A stretch of DNA of 64,000 nucleotides from assembly GCA_930367205.1 (NCBI GenBank), contig OV884014.1, forward strand, positions 113,627,153-113,691,152, written 5' to 3'. The stretch is from Acanthosoma haemorrhoidale (taxonomy: Eukaryota; Arthropoda; Insecta; Hemiptera; Acanthosomatidae). The position numbers and the translations under genes are program-made. Position 1 is the first letter of the stretch. Each line of letters starts with the position of its first letter. The notes under the pieces are model-generated. The model was not told the DNA's origin. It ran no database searches and worked only from the letters and a program-made list of their open reading frames with translations. Positions 45,173-58,000 of this stretch are shown piece after piece.

Positions 45173-45403
45173 ACTCTGTTGCTGGTCGCAGCTATCGTGG
45201 TGGCAGTTGCTGCTAAGGAATACCCCCCAGGAATCAGCCCCGCACTCTGCCCCAACTATCCTTTCTGTGACAACGCTTTGATCGCCCTCCACTCCTCGGT
45301 CCCCTACACAGCTCCAGGACTCCCAGCCAACATCTATCCTGCAGGATGGCCAAACTACCCCTTCTGCCACACCGGCCTGCCAGCCGTCTATCCGGCCTAC
45401 TAG
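45173..45403 (+). CDS. CPCFC-type cuticular protein, terminal exon
   Basis: A splice acceptor ('ggttggcag', AG at 45171-45172) is followed by 76 codons and TAG. The exon opens with the hydrophobic rest of a signal peptide ('TLLLVAAIVVAVAA'), then a mature part 'KEYPPGISPALCPNYPFCDN'. This has the C-x5-C signature (Cys at exon residues 26 and 32) of the CPCFC family of insect chitin-associated cuticle proteins. A second copy of the motif near the end (residues 59-65) reads W-PNYPF-C, with the first Cys replaced by Trp. The Pro/Tyr/Ala-rich spacer and 'YPAY' end are typical. As in most cuticle genes, a tiny first exon with ATG and a few codons must lie upstream. I could not place it. The reading frame upstream of 45171 is intron. 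Confidence 0.88.
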   Translation, partial: TLLLVAAIVVAVAAKEYPPGISPALCPNYPFCDNALIALHSSVPYTAPGLPANIYPAGWPNYPFCHTGLPAVYPAY

Positions 45404-45455
45404 CTAGAGACTCGTCGTCGATTAACGATTTAAATCAAATGCTCTTTTGTTAGTA

Positions 45456-45461
45456 AATAAA
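45456..45461 (+). terminator. Polyadenylation signal of the CPCFC gene
   Basis: AATAAA 53 bases after the stop codon, followed by a T-rich downstream element. This is the normal position for a short insect cuticle mRNA. Confidence 0.75.
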
Positions 45462-45796
45462 GTTGTTTTTTATTGTATTTTTTCAACCTTGTTATTAACT
45501 TATAGTTTCCCTACACTTCATAAAATTCACCTTGTGAAAATATATCTTATGGCATTGAAACGTTTGTCTCTGTGGTATGGTGGCATATAAATATACCTGA
45601 AAATATATGAATGAAGAAAATACATATGTCCAGAGATATCACGCCCTAAAGAAACAATGGATAAAAACCAGCAGTGTTGGAAACGCCAAATAAATAAACT
45701 CGTTTTATGAACATTTCAGGTAACAGAATAATAATTGGTACGATAGTAGAGCTGTGATAACTAGCGGTTAGAATTGTTTCTAGGATACTATCTGTC
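45462..45796. other. 3' flank of the CPCFC gene
   Basis: AT-rich DNA without recognised features. Confidence 0.4.
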
Positions 45797-45972
45797 CACT
45801 ACCACATCGCTCGTATCCGGTGACGCGGCTGACGGAGGAGCGTGGGGGACTTCCCAGGACTCCGCTTCCTCTTTCGCACGCGAGGGAGGTGACAACCATG
45901 TGGATATGGGAGGTCTCTGGGCTGTTTGTAAATACTGTATGAATGAGCGAGTCAATGATGAATTGTAAATAT
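45797..45972 (+). mobile_element. J1 3' UTR fragment
   Basis: From 'cgctcgtatccggtgacgcg' to 'gcgagtcaatgatgaattg'. The last roughly 70 bases of the J1 end are missing. Confidence 0.7.
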
Positions 45973-46159
45973 CCTTGGATCATAGTTCTGATGACAAGGC
46001 CACGTCAAACATTATACAAATAATGAAGGGATAAAGGTTACATTGGTTTGAATAAGTCAATTAAGCCATAAAAAAAAAAGACGGTTAAAAATGATCAACA
46101 GTTTTCTTTAGATTATTAAACAAGACAATGAGTATGTTTTTCTCAACGATTCCAGATTG

Positions 46160-46285
46160 GGATTATGAGAAAAGTGGTCAGGCATACCTCTCTCGTGAGG
46201 TTAAAGAACGCCGACCTGCACCCGTTGCTTGCTGTGCTGTCGGTAAGTGAGTTCATCCGCCGGAGACACGTGAAGTTTTTTGCAC
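46160..46285 (+). pseudogene. Family C ORF2 C-terminal fragment
   Basis: Plus-strand frame 'VRLKNADLHPLLAVLSVSEF' and 'IRRRHVKFF', matching the minus-strand piece at 2918-3012 and the equivalent part of element B. No UTR follows. Confidence 0.7.
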
Positions 46286-48149
46286 TACAGACGTTTCGGA
46301 ATTGGTTTTCAACTTCTGAAAATATCACGTTGCTCCATTCATTTTCATTCCACATGAAATGTTTCCGAACATATTTCAAACGAGTTCTATAATGCTTTCA
46401 GGTCAACAATCAATGTATTTGTCTTCGGAAATCTTCAAGCTCGACTGTTTCGGTTCTCGAATAAAAAACAAATCAATATGAAGCTTAAAAAAATTATTGT
46501 AAGTCTTTAAAAAAAGTAGTAAAAAGTAAAAAAAAAAAAAAAAACTCTTCGAACTAACAATTTAATTGTACATTTATCAATTCTCACGGTTTCCTTGAAA
46601 CCTAACATTGATAGCCGTTGCCTGTTCAAAAAGGTTCAATTTAGATAATTTATTGTTTACAAAAATGACCAACGACTCTTAGTACAGTTAATTCGTAGAC
46701 TATGAACATAGTGAACAATTGTCTATCAATAATATTACCATTCATATGTTTGGTATACGGTATACGATGTCCTAGTTAGATGACAAAAGAATTAAAAAAC
46801 TCAAAAAAAAAATTTCTGTTAAGTATACCTACATCACAGGTAAAATGTTTAATGAGCTTTATTATGGTACATTAGTTCTTGTAATTACCCCAATATAGAG
46901 GAGGATAGATAGGAAATGTAGCGAATTTTAACATTTAATTAAGCTACTGACTGCTAAGAATGTGAAAAAAAAATGGTATTTACTGGCTACAAGTCAGTAA
47001 TTCGATAAGATGAAAGCAGTTTAGTTTGCGTTGTATTATTTCGCCAATAAACAGATGAAGGTTTTGTTGGAAGATTGGCTTGGGTTGATAAAACAGAGTT
47101 GATAGGATTTCATCAAATAACTATCAACCCATTTATGTACTTACAGCTAGCGATGATATCACAGATACAATTTCACTAAAATTTTCTTTGGTGTTTAGTA
47201 ATAATAAAAAACCCCCGGCACAACTATAGCATTATTATTATTTAACATTTGATAACGACCATTTTTAAAATGATGCACTCTGGATCGGCAAGGCCATGCT
47301 TTTTTTTTATTTTAAAAGCTTCAGTATATTTTTTGTTGTCGTAAACATTTCCCGTAAATAATACAGTTTTTTTTATTCCTGATACTGGCACCATAACCAC
47401 TCGACTCCAACATATCCTCCTTAGCAGCAGAAGACACCATCCATCAAACTCCACCCATAGCCATCATTGATCTTTCACTATCACCGTCGCTATCATATCA
47501 ATCATCAGCTATCATAAGTCCACGACAGAGGCAGAGCCCTCCATTAGCAAGAGCTAACATCCTGTAGTCCTCTACTACCGGATATAGCTGTAAGTTAGGA
47601 CCTACTATAGGGCAGGCATTGGACGGAGTTATTGCCTCAGGACTGCCGTACTGGGTTCGCTCCTTACGGTACGAATGTGAGGTATGCACCCACTATGTAG
47701 GCACTGTCAGGCACAAGCGTCTGAGTATAATGTACCTCCAAGTGGTGACGAAGTTTACTAAAACAGACGAGATAACCTATATTAAATGTACGACTATTTA
47801 AAAAATAAGTTACTTAAAATATGGTAATATTTTTACCAACTTAACTGAAAAAATTATCATATCTTCGGAGTACCAAGGCATTCTAGTACTTCTTTTATTG
47901 ACATGACTTTAAAAATAATACAAAAAAAAATATAGAAAAGTGGTAGAGCTATTCGATTGTAACAAACATGAAGATATTCTATTAAATTGAACAAAATGAG
48001 AACATTAGCCGATCAGAACACAGGACTAACGGTACAAAGTTAGGCTCACGACTGTTTAGCCGTTTGATGGAGAAACTGTCTTACCAAAGAATATAGAAAA
48101 TTTTTCAAGTTTGTGGAAACTTGCAAAACCGGAAGAAACTAGCGACACG
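46286..48149. other. Unassigned AT-rich DNA
   Basis: The 47370-47720 part is less AT-rich and has short open frames on both strands. No product is recognised. Confidence 0.35.
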
Positions 48150-48571
48150 TGCACAGAAATCTATTTTGGGATACCTTCATTTTCGGAATTTGCTAAAGCG
48201 CCACTTAAAGGAATAGATGTGGCAAGGGCATTTATCGACAAAACATACATACAGCAAAATCCCGTAATTCCAACAATTCCACCAAATGACTCAAAAATAC
48301 CTATAAGAAAAATAAATTGATGACATCCAAAAAACTGTCTACATCCATCCTAGAAAAGTATAGATGCATTTTTTAATGAACTTAATCATCGCCGCTTACG
48401 AAGTAAACGACTATGAGTAAAAACTTGTATTATCGAGTACAAATCTCCATTTTGCTATTATAACGATTTTGTCATGAAAATAAAGTTTCTAATAATAAGT
48501 AATAAAGGATGTGAGTTGTATTGATGAAGTAAACCTATCAAGTTATTCCGGCTAACTAGTCTCATGGTAAA
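48111..48571 (+). repeat. Repeat F, copy 2 (left part)
   Basis: Homologous to 31150-31318 plus 32081-32300. Here the frame 48111-48320 reads 'EIYFGIPSFSEFAKAPLKGI' and 'DVARAFIDKTYI' to a stop. The equivalent in copy 1 differs mostly by conservative changes. Position 48341-48345 is the empty ACATC target of the copy 1 LTR. An AATAAA lies near 48480. The copy is then broken by the mariner-like insertion. Confidence 0.55.
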
Positions 48572-49102
48572 GGGTGTCCCAGAATTAACGCAAGATTTGA
48601 ATTTACCGCCATTTGTGCAGTAAAGTGCTGGGATTCCCTAAAAAAAACAATTTGACATCTGACAGTTTAGGGTTAGTAAGATTAGAGCGTTACACGATAA
48701 AAGATAAAACAACGTGTCTTTATTGTTGAACATTATCTCAAAAATAATGAAAGTTTGGCGGCCGCAGTTCGAAAATTTCATACAAAATATAGTCGGAATG
48801 GTGTTTTGACTTCATCAACTGTGAAGAGATTAATTGAAAAATTTAGTGAGACTGGATCATTTGGAGACACTAAACACACTGGTCGTCCAAAAACAAGCCG
48901 TTCAAATGTCGATATCGAAGCAGTGCGTGAGAGTGTTGTTTAAATTCAAGGAACATCAATTTGGCGTCGTAAACACAGTTCTTTGTGCCGAAATTGGATG
49001 ATATAGATGTGGCCAATATGTGGTTTCAGCAAGAAGGTGCCACATGCCATATAGCCCATGAAGCAATTCAAATACTGCATGAGACATTTTCAGGTCGTGT
49101 AC
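48572..49102 (+). pseudogene. Mariner/Tc1-like transposon relic with DUF4817-type HTH
   Basis: Starts with a typical GGGTGTCCCAGAATTAACG end. From 48710 a frame reads 'QRVFIVEHYLKNNESLAAAV', 'RKFHTKYSRNGVLTSSTVKR' and '...GDTKHTGRPKTSRSNVDI', the helix-turn-helix (DUF4817-like) head of an insect Tc1/mariner-group transposase. It breaks at 48941. Most of the DDE core is deleted, then 'DDIDVANMWFQQEGATCHIA' resumes near 48995. That is the second catalytic block, normally WFQQDGAT, with Glu in place of Asp. The right terminal inverted repeat is absent. Non-functional. Confidence 0.8.
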
Positions 49103-49260
49103 TCAAGTCTACGAGTTTCAAAAATTCGAATAAATTTGTATAATATGAACAAAATAATTTTTTTATTCAATCTCCCCAAGATTCTTCAACACTTGGAAAG
49201 GCCATGGTATGACTTTTGGAAATATTTACTAAACGATATATTCAACATACAAAAAAAGTA
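49103..49260 (+). repeat. Repeat F, copy 2 (right part)
   Basis: 'acgagtttcaaaaattcg' and 'aaataatttttttattcaat' resume the F sequence, as at 32305-32400 in copy 1. Confidence 0.6.
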
Positions 49261-49570
49261 AAGGATATATCATACCAAATAAATAGTGGAAGAGTTGAAT
49301 CATACAGTGGGAAAGAATAATATTATAAAAATCTAATACAGTTTATTATAACCTAAGGAGTACATCGAATGGAAGATGAGTGAGCGACTCGGAAAACAGA
49401 TAGAATGCAAGTAATGCCAAAGCTCTCCATCCAGCGTGGTCTGCCTAGACACTGGAATTCTCATCTCCAGCCAAATCTTACCGGGATCAAAATCAAGGCG
49501 AACTAATTCCCATCGACAATACCTTTAACAGCTACCAAGCTAATAATCTCCCTTTCCAACTTAACAGACT
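49261..49570. other. Unassigned DNA left of the inverted arm
   Basis: No gene. The inverted-arm homology begins at about 49571. Confidence 0.4.
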
Positions 49571-50505
49571 TCAAACTTTGCTGAGTGGACCGTCAGGGCC
49601 AAACACAGGTCAAGATTGCACTCCGGTCAGGTCAGGATAAGCGGTCGTGACCAGAGACTAAAAATTCAGTATTTTGTCACTTTTTCACCTATTTAAAGCT
49701 CTTTATGGATATTTCTCAAAGAAATATATAATTACTGTCTTAGTTATTTAACTATTAACAATTTCATTGATAAAACATGTTTCACTAAAAATAAAATCAT
49801 TTCATACTGTGCGTCAATTACAGACTACTTTGCATGCTACTGACTGTTGACACCGCGACCAAACCCAAAACACATTATTAGATTTGTAGATAAACTTGTC
49901 TTTGCTATTACAAATTATTATATCTTATACAGTCATCAAGATTAATCACTAGTACCACTTAGACCCTAGGAATTCGTCTGAAACGCGTCTAGGGGTTATT
50001 CGCTATCATTCGCCGAAGAGAGAAATTTCCCATAATCCATCCTGCCAGCCTCTAAGTCGAATTCCACTAATATCATTGACCACATCTCCAGTATTCAGAA
50101 TGAGTTTCTATATCAAAATATTCGTTCCAAATATTCGTGTATTCGGTTTTGAATACAATTCATATATCAACGTTTAAAATAAAGTTACGAACAATGACGT
50201 AAGCAGCTAACTAACCAATGGGTGACTCTAATGTCCTTTATGGTTCTCTTAAATACTTTTTTTAAGGAAAAGAATCATTTAAACAATGCTTAAAAATTAA
50301 ACTTACCACCAGTACTTACTAAGCGTGTTTTCAGTACCTGAACAATCTGTGGTTAATTAGGATTTTACATATGGTTTAATAGTACTTGGTTTCTAGGTAT
50401 TTATCTACGCTACCTGAAAGGCTTACCACAAGGTTCGTCTATATCATCCCTACTCTTTTCCACCAGTCTATCAGTTATGCCAAATGAATTCCAAGAAAAT
50501 AAATA
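49571..50505 (-). repeat. Left inverted arm with one decayed 491-bp monomer
   Basis: 49571-49975 is a single inverted 491-type monomer with internal losses (about 80 bases missing around 49682-49715). 49976-50505 is the unique arm, the reverse complement of about 54520-55008. Matching blocks include 'ttagaggctggcaggatgg', 'gtattcaaaaccgaatacac' and 'gcctttcaggtagcgtagat' (all as seen in the right arm). A segment of about 35 bases at 50433-50467 is extra in this arm. No coding frames. Confidence 0.85.
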
Positions 50506-53500
50506 CAGGGCCAAAGAGAATGCATATGTGGAAGGTTGTCACTCGAGGAAGTTTGTAAGGGTTTTGTAATGTAGGGTTGTAAGGTAATGTTTGACATGAT
50601 CCTGTGTATTATTGTACAAGGACTTTTTTTTATGGTTTCAATTAAAATGATACTGAATAGCGACTACACATTCTTGAGAATTTGTTCATTGATGCACTGC
50701 ATAAAAATACTGTGACTCTCAAAAAAAAAAGTAACCGACATTTTTACATTTTTCGCATACCGGATTTGAAATCATAAGACTTCCTTCCATGAGTATTTAC
50801 AAAGTCTTTTGAAACAAAGTAAGCACTGTTAAGTGGAAATAATCGCTTAGTGTCTGTTTCGGCAATAGCGGCAAATTGTTTGTAATTCGCAAATCTACTC
50901 ACCTTATATAAATTACTGGCTGGTTCTTCCCCTGAAGGGCTATAAAATTAATTGGTAAAACATAAATGAGGAAAGCAAGAAATGGTAAACCAAAATAATT
51001 TTTCCAATAAAAGATTTCCAGATTTATTGTCACACCATCCTTTCTTTTATACATAAATAAATTATCAAAAAAAAACAAATGATTCTTCTTATTCTACGAT
51101 GTTGATCAATAATTATAATTGCTTCCGTATTATTGAATATGTACATATTAAATTCATAATTAATTTGATTCAAAATGGAAACGTATCTAAAATGACGAAA
51201 TGAAAGCGTAAATACTTATTAATTTTGTTGGCCAACGTTAATTTATCAGATAGTATTCAACATAATTAAATAAACAAGTGTAATTGCAACAATAATTATT
51301 TGAGCTATATAATTGTTACAATTAGCAATTGAATCGATCAACAAAAATGTTGATTTGATAAATGAAACCCAAATATAATTTTACCTGGCCAGATTGCTAC
51401 ATTACAAGTTAAATAACATGAATAAATGTTAAGGTTCAATAATTGTTTATTCAGAGCTCTTTGTTTCCGTTGTATGTCGTGACAAATAAATTTATGTCAT
51501 GGCCAAATAGTTGACTGAAATACACGGCTCACGAGAATTCAAATCTCATAATTTCATGTTCCATATGAGAATGCAGAAAATTGACAATAGTAGTAAGAAT
51601 GAGTAGGACCTGAAGACTGGAGATTTGCAGTAGGTAGATAGCCGATGTCGACATGGATGTGAACAACACTTCGACGGGAGCTGATGACTGATGATGGTCT
51701 GTGAGCGGTCGTCTCTTGAAGTGTCCAATAGGTGTCTCGGTCGAGAAATGTCGTTCCCTCAGGATTTCTTCTCGATTAGACGTAATTAAATTCACAGAAA
51801 AAAATTACTTTTTACTTTAACGCACTGATTTAGGTTTAACCGTCTAGCGGTCGTGGGTTTCGTGGCCGTGTCTAACATACAACTGGTGTTGGTTAAATAA
51901 GAGTCCGAGTTAATCCTCTTTATGTAAACAAAGCTCGCACTGAAACACTTGGTGTTATTCGAGTTTATTGATAACGCAATTCTAAATCTAATCTTTAAAC
52001 ATTCACGTTTTGTAACAAATAATAATTTTTCTCCTTCGTTCTTAACATTATGACATAATTAAAACTGTTAAAGTATGAAAAAAATCAATGTTTAAATTGC
52101 TGTTTAAAATAAAAAATAAACCAATTATAAAAACTAAATTTATATATATATTTTTTTTTTATTTAGAGCGCTAACAGTGTCGGTGTATATCGATTCACGT
52201 TGGATTCGGCCGTAAATAATGCCAGGCGTTAATAACTATTGTTACTAACATCGGCCTGCTACTGCTATCTGCATACTGTAAAGCACTTTTTACAGTTTTG
52301 ATATATTTTTTTATTTTCCTAAGGTATTTCTTACAACAATACTCTGCCTAGGCAGCCTTAGTGTTGTTTACACCATGTCTAAAATGCCTCTAATCCTTAC
52401 AACAATCTAAAAATTGATAATTTATGTGCATTATATCAGGTGGTGTATGATCATAATAACGTTTAAAATCTGATATAATCCTTTATAGGGTGTGTCGTTA
52501 ACTGTTAGGAACAGACAGATCTTTAGTTGATTAGTTGATGTATAGCTGATCCCTTTTATTGTGTGACGTTTCGTTTTTGTGTCTTCTTTCTTCAGGTATT
52601 TTTCATTATTATACCTTAACGAAAACATATATTGCGTGACAACTTTGCCATTGCCAGTTGTATATGGGGCTCTCAGATTGAACACACACTCTCTCTATCT
52701 CTCTGCACTGGTGGTTACTGCTCTACTTGAATCATATTTTTCTTATTTAATTACCTCTCCACCTCTCCAGTCCCTTAGAAGCTAAACCCAATCATGGAAC
52801 TGAAGGTCTTCACGGATCTCCCAATGGAAAGAACAGTCTCCTGCCCACTACTTGTCTGCTAGATACTTTGAATTTACCGCTTATATGCTGACGACGGCTT
52901 CTGGGACCCTACAAAATGTACTTAGAGGCACCTCCTCCAGTAGTCTAGTCTGCCTCTTTCCGGTTCACACTTGCCGTTTGAGATCCAGACGGTTTCGTGT
53001 ACGTTTATCAAAGATCTGAGCTCACAAGCTTATCTCTTTCTTTCACTCATCTGGCTGTGGCTAGGTTGACGAGATATCCCCTGTTAGGCGTGCCCGAACG
53101 GGTTATATCAACGTTTTGTTAAACATTCAAATTAATCATAGCGTTTAACTGTATGAAATCCTAAACAGAATGTTTGAAGATAGAGGATCTGACATATAAA
53201 ATAGGATAGATATTTGCCATTGAATAAAATCCAGAAAGTGTCAAGCAAGAGTTGATATATAGTTATACAACAAATAATTTATAACCATAGTACTAAAATC
53301 TTGTAATATAAAAGGACAGGTCATCGCACAGTAAATGAAATGCTACAACATACACGAGTTGACCGTAGGGTAAACAGTAAACACATGCCTAAGCTGAATG
53401 TACTGCCCCGGTCTAGATGTTTACTGGCCAAATAAGTGACCACTCTACAGCCGGATGGACTTGGGTCGATTCCAAACACAGACGATCAATGCTCAGTCAT

Positions 53501-54519
53501 TGCGAGTAAGGACCACTGGAGCGGAAGCGGTTAGTGCCACCGTACTCTGGAATGTACGGATGACGACTAATGGCTCACTGTTTCTTATTTATCGAAGTCA
53601 TCAGGCACTAACACTGTGCAGGGTTGTACTGAGGGCGATTCTAAAGAAATAACTAAAACCAATGTCAAACTAACTTAGTAAATACAGTTTTGGTGCAGTT
53701 TTAACTATTTTTTTGATAATATCCTCTTTAAGAAGAGTTATTAATATCGTATTAATACAATTATAGCTCTCTGAATTTACATACCAGCTGTTCAATTGAC
53801 CATATGATCAATTAACCCTTCCGTCACCCAGAAACAACAACCTTGTATTTCCTGCTTGTAAGGAGACCTTTTATGGCATAGGTATTTTTCATTTTGTTTT
53901 ATCTTCTATTCACAACTGATTGCACTACTATTTCTACTCAAGAAAAATTAAAAAAAAAAAAAAACATATCCCAGAGAGGTGAACAGGCGGGAATACTAGG
54001 CTTGGCGTACTAGACCAACAAAGGGATATGCGAGAATACGGACTATGTGCGTCATCTTGCGGAGCACCCCAGAATAAAGATGGCTTGTTGGGGGACCACG
54101 TGGATTCATTCCGTTGTGAACACCGTGTATTTATAGTTCATTAAATAGTTATCTCGACCGTTCCAAACAGTTTTTCTATTATGAATCCAAACCCAGCTAT
54201 TTGATTATGCTATAACTTTCATTTGTTATAACATAGAAAGGTTACCGTATCATGTAATGAAGAATTAGTAAAAAGTAGAATGGTAAATTAATTTGTGAGC
54301 AAAGTTTTCTGTTATATACAGGGTTATATAAAATAAAGTGGATACCAGTCCGTTTTATAGCCGGGGTAAGTTGCTATCCCAGACATGGTCTATCAAACAG
54401 TTTAACCAACTGAATAGATTTAAACACTCAATATACCTCTCGCTTGATACTTTGTAAGCTTGGGCTTTGTTGCTTTATTGGTGCGAGTAAATGCGGGGTT
54501 TGAGCGGGAATTTTGCGGG
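50506..54519. other. 4-kb loop between inverted arms, non-coding
   Basis: AT-rich, no open frame above 90 codons, no transposase or other protein recognised. The ORFs at 51529-51795, 52431-52785 and 53455-53652 have no domains. It contains a diverged family D LTR piece (listed separately). Confidence 0.5.
52680..53090 (+). mobile_element. Diverged family D LTR fragment
   Basis: 'ctctctatctctctgcactgg' followed by '...ttactgctctacttgaatca', 'ctgcctctttccggttcac' and 'cgtttgagatccagacgg', which parallel 60500-60800. Both ends are lost. Confidence 0.6.
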
Positions 54520-55008
54520 GTTTACTTTCTTAGAATTTATTTGGCATAAATGATAGACAGGTGGAAAAGGTAAGCCTTTCAGGTAGCGTAGATAAATACC
54601 TAGAAACCAGGTACTGTTAAACCATAAGTAAAATTCTAATTAACCGCAGATTGTTCAGGTACTAAAAACACGCTTAGTAAGTACTGGCGTTCATTTTTTT
54701 TTTAATTTGTAAGCATTGTTTAAAAGACTCATTTCCTTAAAAAAAGTATTTAAGAGAACCATAAAGGACATAAGAGTCACCCATTGGTTAGTTAGCTGCT
54801 TACGCCATTGTTCGTAACTTTATTTTAAACGTTGATATATGAATTGTATTCAAAACCGAATACACGAATATTCGGAACGAATATTTTGATATAGAAACTC
54901 ATTCTGAATACTGGAGATGTGGTCAATTATATTAGTGGAATTCGACTTAGAGGCTGGCAGGATGGCAGGTCTCTTCGGCGAATGACAGTGAATAAACCCT
55001 AGACGCAT
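54520..55008 (+). repeat. Right inverted arm (unique part)
   Basis: Inverted partner of 49976-50505, separated from it by about 4 kb. It leads directly into the tandem array. Pairing is high but includes small indels, for example about 20 bases near 54970. Confidence 0.85.
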
Positions 55009-58000
55009 CAGACGAATTCCCAGTATCTAAGTGGTACTAGTGATTAATCTTGATGACTGTATAAGATAAAATAATTTATAATAGCAAAGACAAGTTTATC
55101 TACAAATCTAACAATGTGTTTTGGGTTTGGTCGCGGTGTCAACAGTAGCATGCAAAGTAGTTGACGTACAATATGAAATGATTTTATTTTTAGTGAAACA
55201 TGTTTTATCAATGAAATAGTAAATTAGATACTAAAATAACTAAGACAGTAATAATACATTTCTTTAAGATGTAGACAGAAAGGGAATTTATAAAAAATGA
55301 AATGAAATATTCACAACGAACTTTCAATAGGTGAAAAAACCAGCACCAAAATGCGTTGTCAGAGTCTAAAAGTGACAAAATATAGAATTTTTACAGTATC
55401 TGGTCTCGACCGCTTAATCGTATCTGACCGGAGTACAATCTTGACCTGTGTTTGACCCTGACGCTCCACTCAGAAATTTTTAAGCCATTACACCAGTTTC
55501 AGACGAATTCCTAGGGTCTAAGTGGTACTAGTGATTAATCTTGATGACTGTATAAGATAAAATAATTTATAATAGCAAAGACAAGTTTATCTACAAATCT
55601 AACAATGTGTTTTGGGTTTGGCCGCGGTGTCAACAGTAGCATGCAAAGTAGTTGACGTACAATATGAAATGATTTTATTTTTAGTGAAACATGTTTTATC
55701 AATGAAATAGTAAATTAGATACTAAAATAACTAAGACAGTAATAATACATTTCTTTAAGATGTAGACAGAAAGGGAATTTATAAAAAATGAAATGAAATA
55801 TTCACAACGAACTTTCAATAGGTGAAAAAACCAGCACCAAAATGCGTTGTCAGAGTCTAAAAGTGACAAAATATAGAATTTTTACAGTATCTGGTCTCGA
55901 CCGCTTAATCGTATCTGACCGGAGTACAATCTTGACCTGTGTTTGACCCTGACGCTCCACTCAGAAATTTTTAAGCCATTACACCAGTTTCAGACGAATT
56001 CCTAGGGTCTAAGTGGTACTAGTGATTAATCTTGATGACTGTATAAGATAAAATAATTTATAATAGCAAAGACAAGTTTATCTACAAATCTAACAATGTG
56101 TTTTGGGTTTGGCCGCGGTGTCAACAGTAGCATGCAAAGTAGTTGACGCACAATATGAAATGATTTTATTTTTAGTGAAACATGTTTTATCAATGAAATA
56201 GTAAATTAGATACTAAAATAACTAAGACAGTAATAATACATTTCTTTAAGATGTAGACAGAAAGGGAATTTATAAAAAATGAAATGAAATATTCACAACG
56301 AACTTTCAATAGGTGAAAAAACCAGCACCAAAATGCGTTGTCAGAGTCTAAAAGTGACAAAATATAGAATTTTTACAGTATCTGGTCTCGACCGCTTAAT
56401 CGTATCTGACCGGAGTACAATCTTGACCTGTGTTTGACCCTGACGCTCCACTCAGAAATTTTTAAGCCATTACACCAGTTTCAGACGAATTCCTAGGGTC
56501 TAAGTGGTACTAGTGATTAATCTTGATGACTGTATAAGATAAAATAATTTATAATAGCAAAGACAAGTTTATCTACAAATCTAACAATGTGTTTTGGGTT
56601 TGGCCGCGGTGTCAACAGTAGCATGCAAAGTAGTTGACGTACAATATGAAATGATTTTATTTTTAGTGAAACATGTTTTATCAATGAAATAGTAAATTAG
56701 ATACTAAAATAACTAAGACAGTAATAATACATTTCTTTAAGATGTAGACAGAAAGGGAATTTATAAAAAATGAAATGAAATATTCACAACGAACTTTCAA
56801 TAGGTGAAAAAACCAGCACCAAAATGCGTTGTCAGAGTCTAAAAGTGACAAAATATAGAATTTTTACAGTATCTGGTCTCGACCGCTTAATCGTATCTGA
56901 CCGGAGTACAATCTTGACCTGTGTTTGACCCTGACGCTCCACTCAGAAATTTTTAAGCCATTACACCAGTTTCAGACGAATTCCTAGGGTCTAAGTGGTA
57001 CTAGTGATTAATCTTGATGACTGTATAAGATAAAATAATTTATAATAGCAAAGACAAGTTTATCTACAAATCTAACAATGTGTTTTGGGTTTGGCCGCGG
57101 TGTCAACAGTAGCATGCAAAGTAGTTGACGTACAATATGAAATGATTTTATTTTTAGTGAAACATGTTTTATCAATGAAATAGTAAATTAGATACTAAAA
57201 TAACTAAGACAGTAATAATACATTTCTTTAAGATGTAGACAGAAAGGGAATTTATAAAAAATGAAATGAAATATTCACAAAGAACTTTCAATAGGTGAAA
57301 AAACCAGCACCAAAATGCGTTGTCAGAGTCTAAAAGTGACAAAATATAGAATTTTTACAGTATCTGGTCTCGACCGCTTAATCGTATCTGACCGGAGTAC
57401 AATCTTGACCTGTGTTTGACCCTGACGCTCCACTCAGAAATTTTTAAGCCATTACACCAGTTTCAGACGAATTCCTAGGGTCTAAGTGGTACTAGTGATT
57501 AATCTTGATGACTGTATAAGATAAAATAATTTATAATAGCAAAGACAAGTTTATCTACAAATCTAACAATGTGTTTTGGGTTTGGCCGCGGTGTCAACAG
57601 TAGCATGCAAAGTAGTTGACGTACAATATGAAATGATTTTATTTTTAGTGAAACATGTTTTATCAATGAAATAGTAAATTAGATACTAAAATAACTAAGA
57701 CAGTAATAATACATTTCTTTAAGATGTAGACAGAAAGGGAATTTATAAAAAATGAAATGAAATATTCACAACGAACTTTCAATAGGTGAAAAAACCAGCA
57801 CCAAAATGCGTTGTCAGAGTCTAAAAGTGACAAAATACAGAATTTTTACAGTATCTGGTCTCGACCGCTTAATCGTATCTGACCGGAGTACAATCTTGAC
57901 CTGTGTTTGACCCTGACGCTCCACTCAGAAATTTTTAAGCCATTACACCAGTTTCAGACGAATTCCTAGGGTCTAAGTGGTACTAGTGATTAATCTTGAT

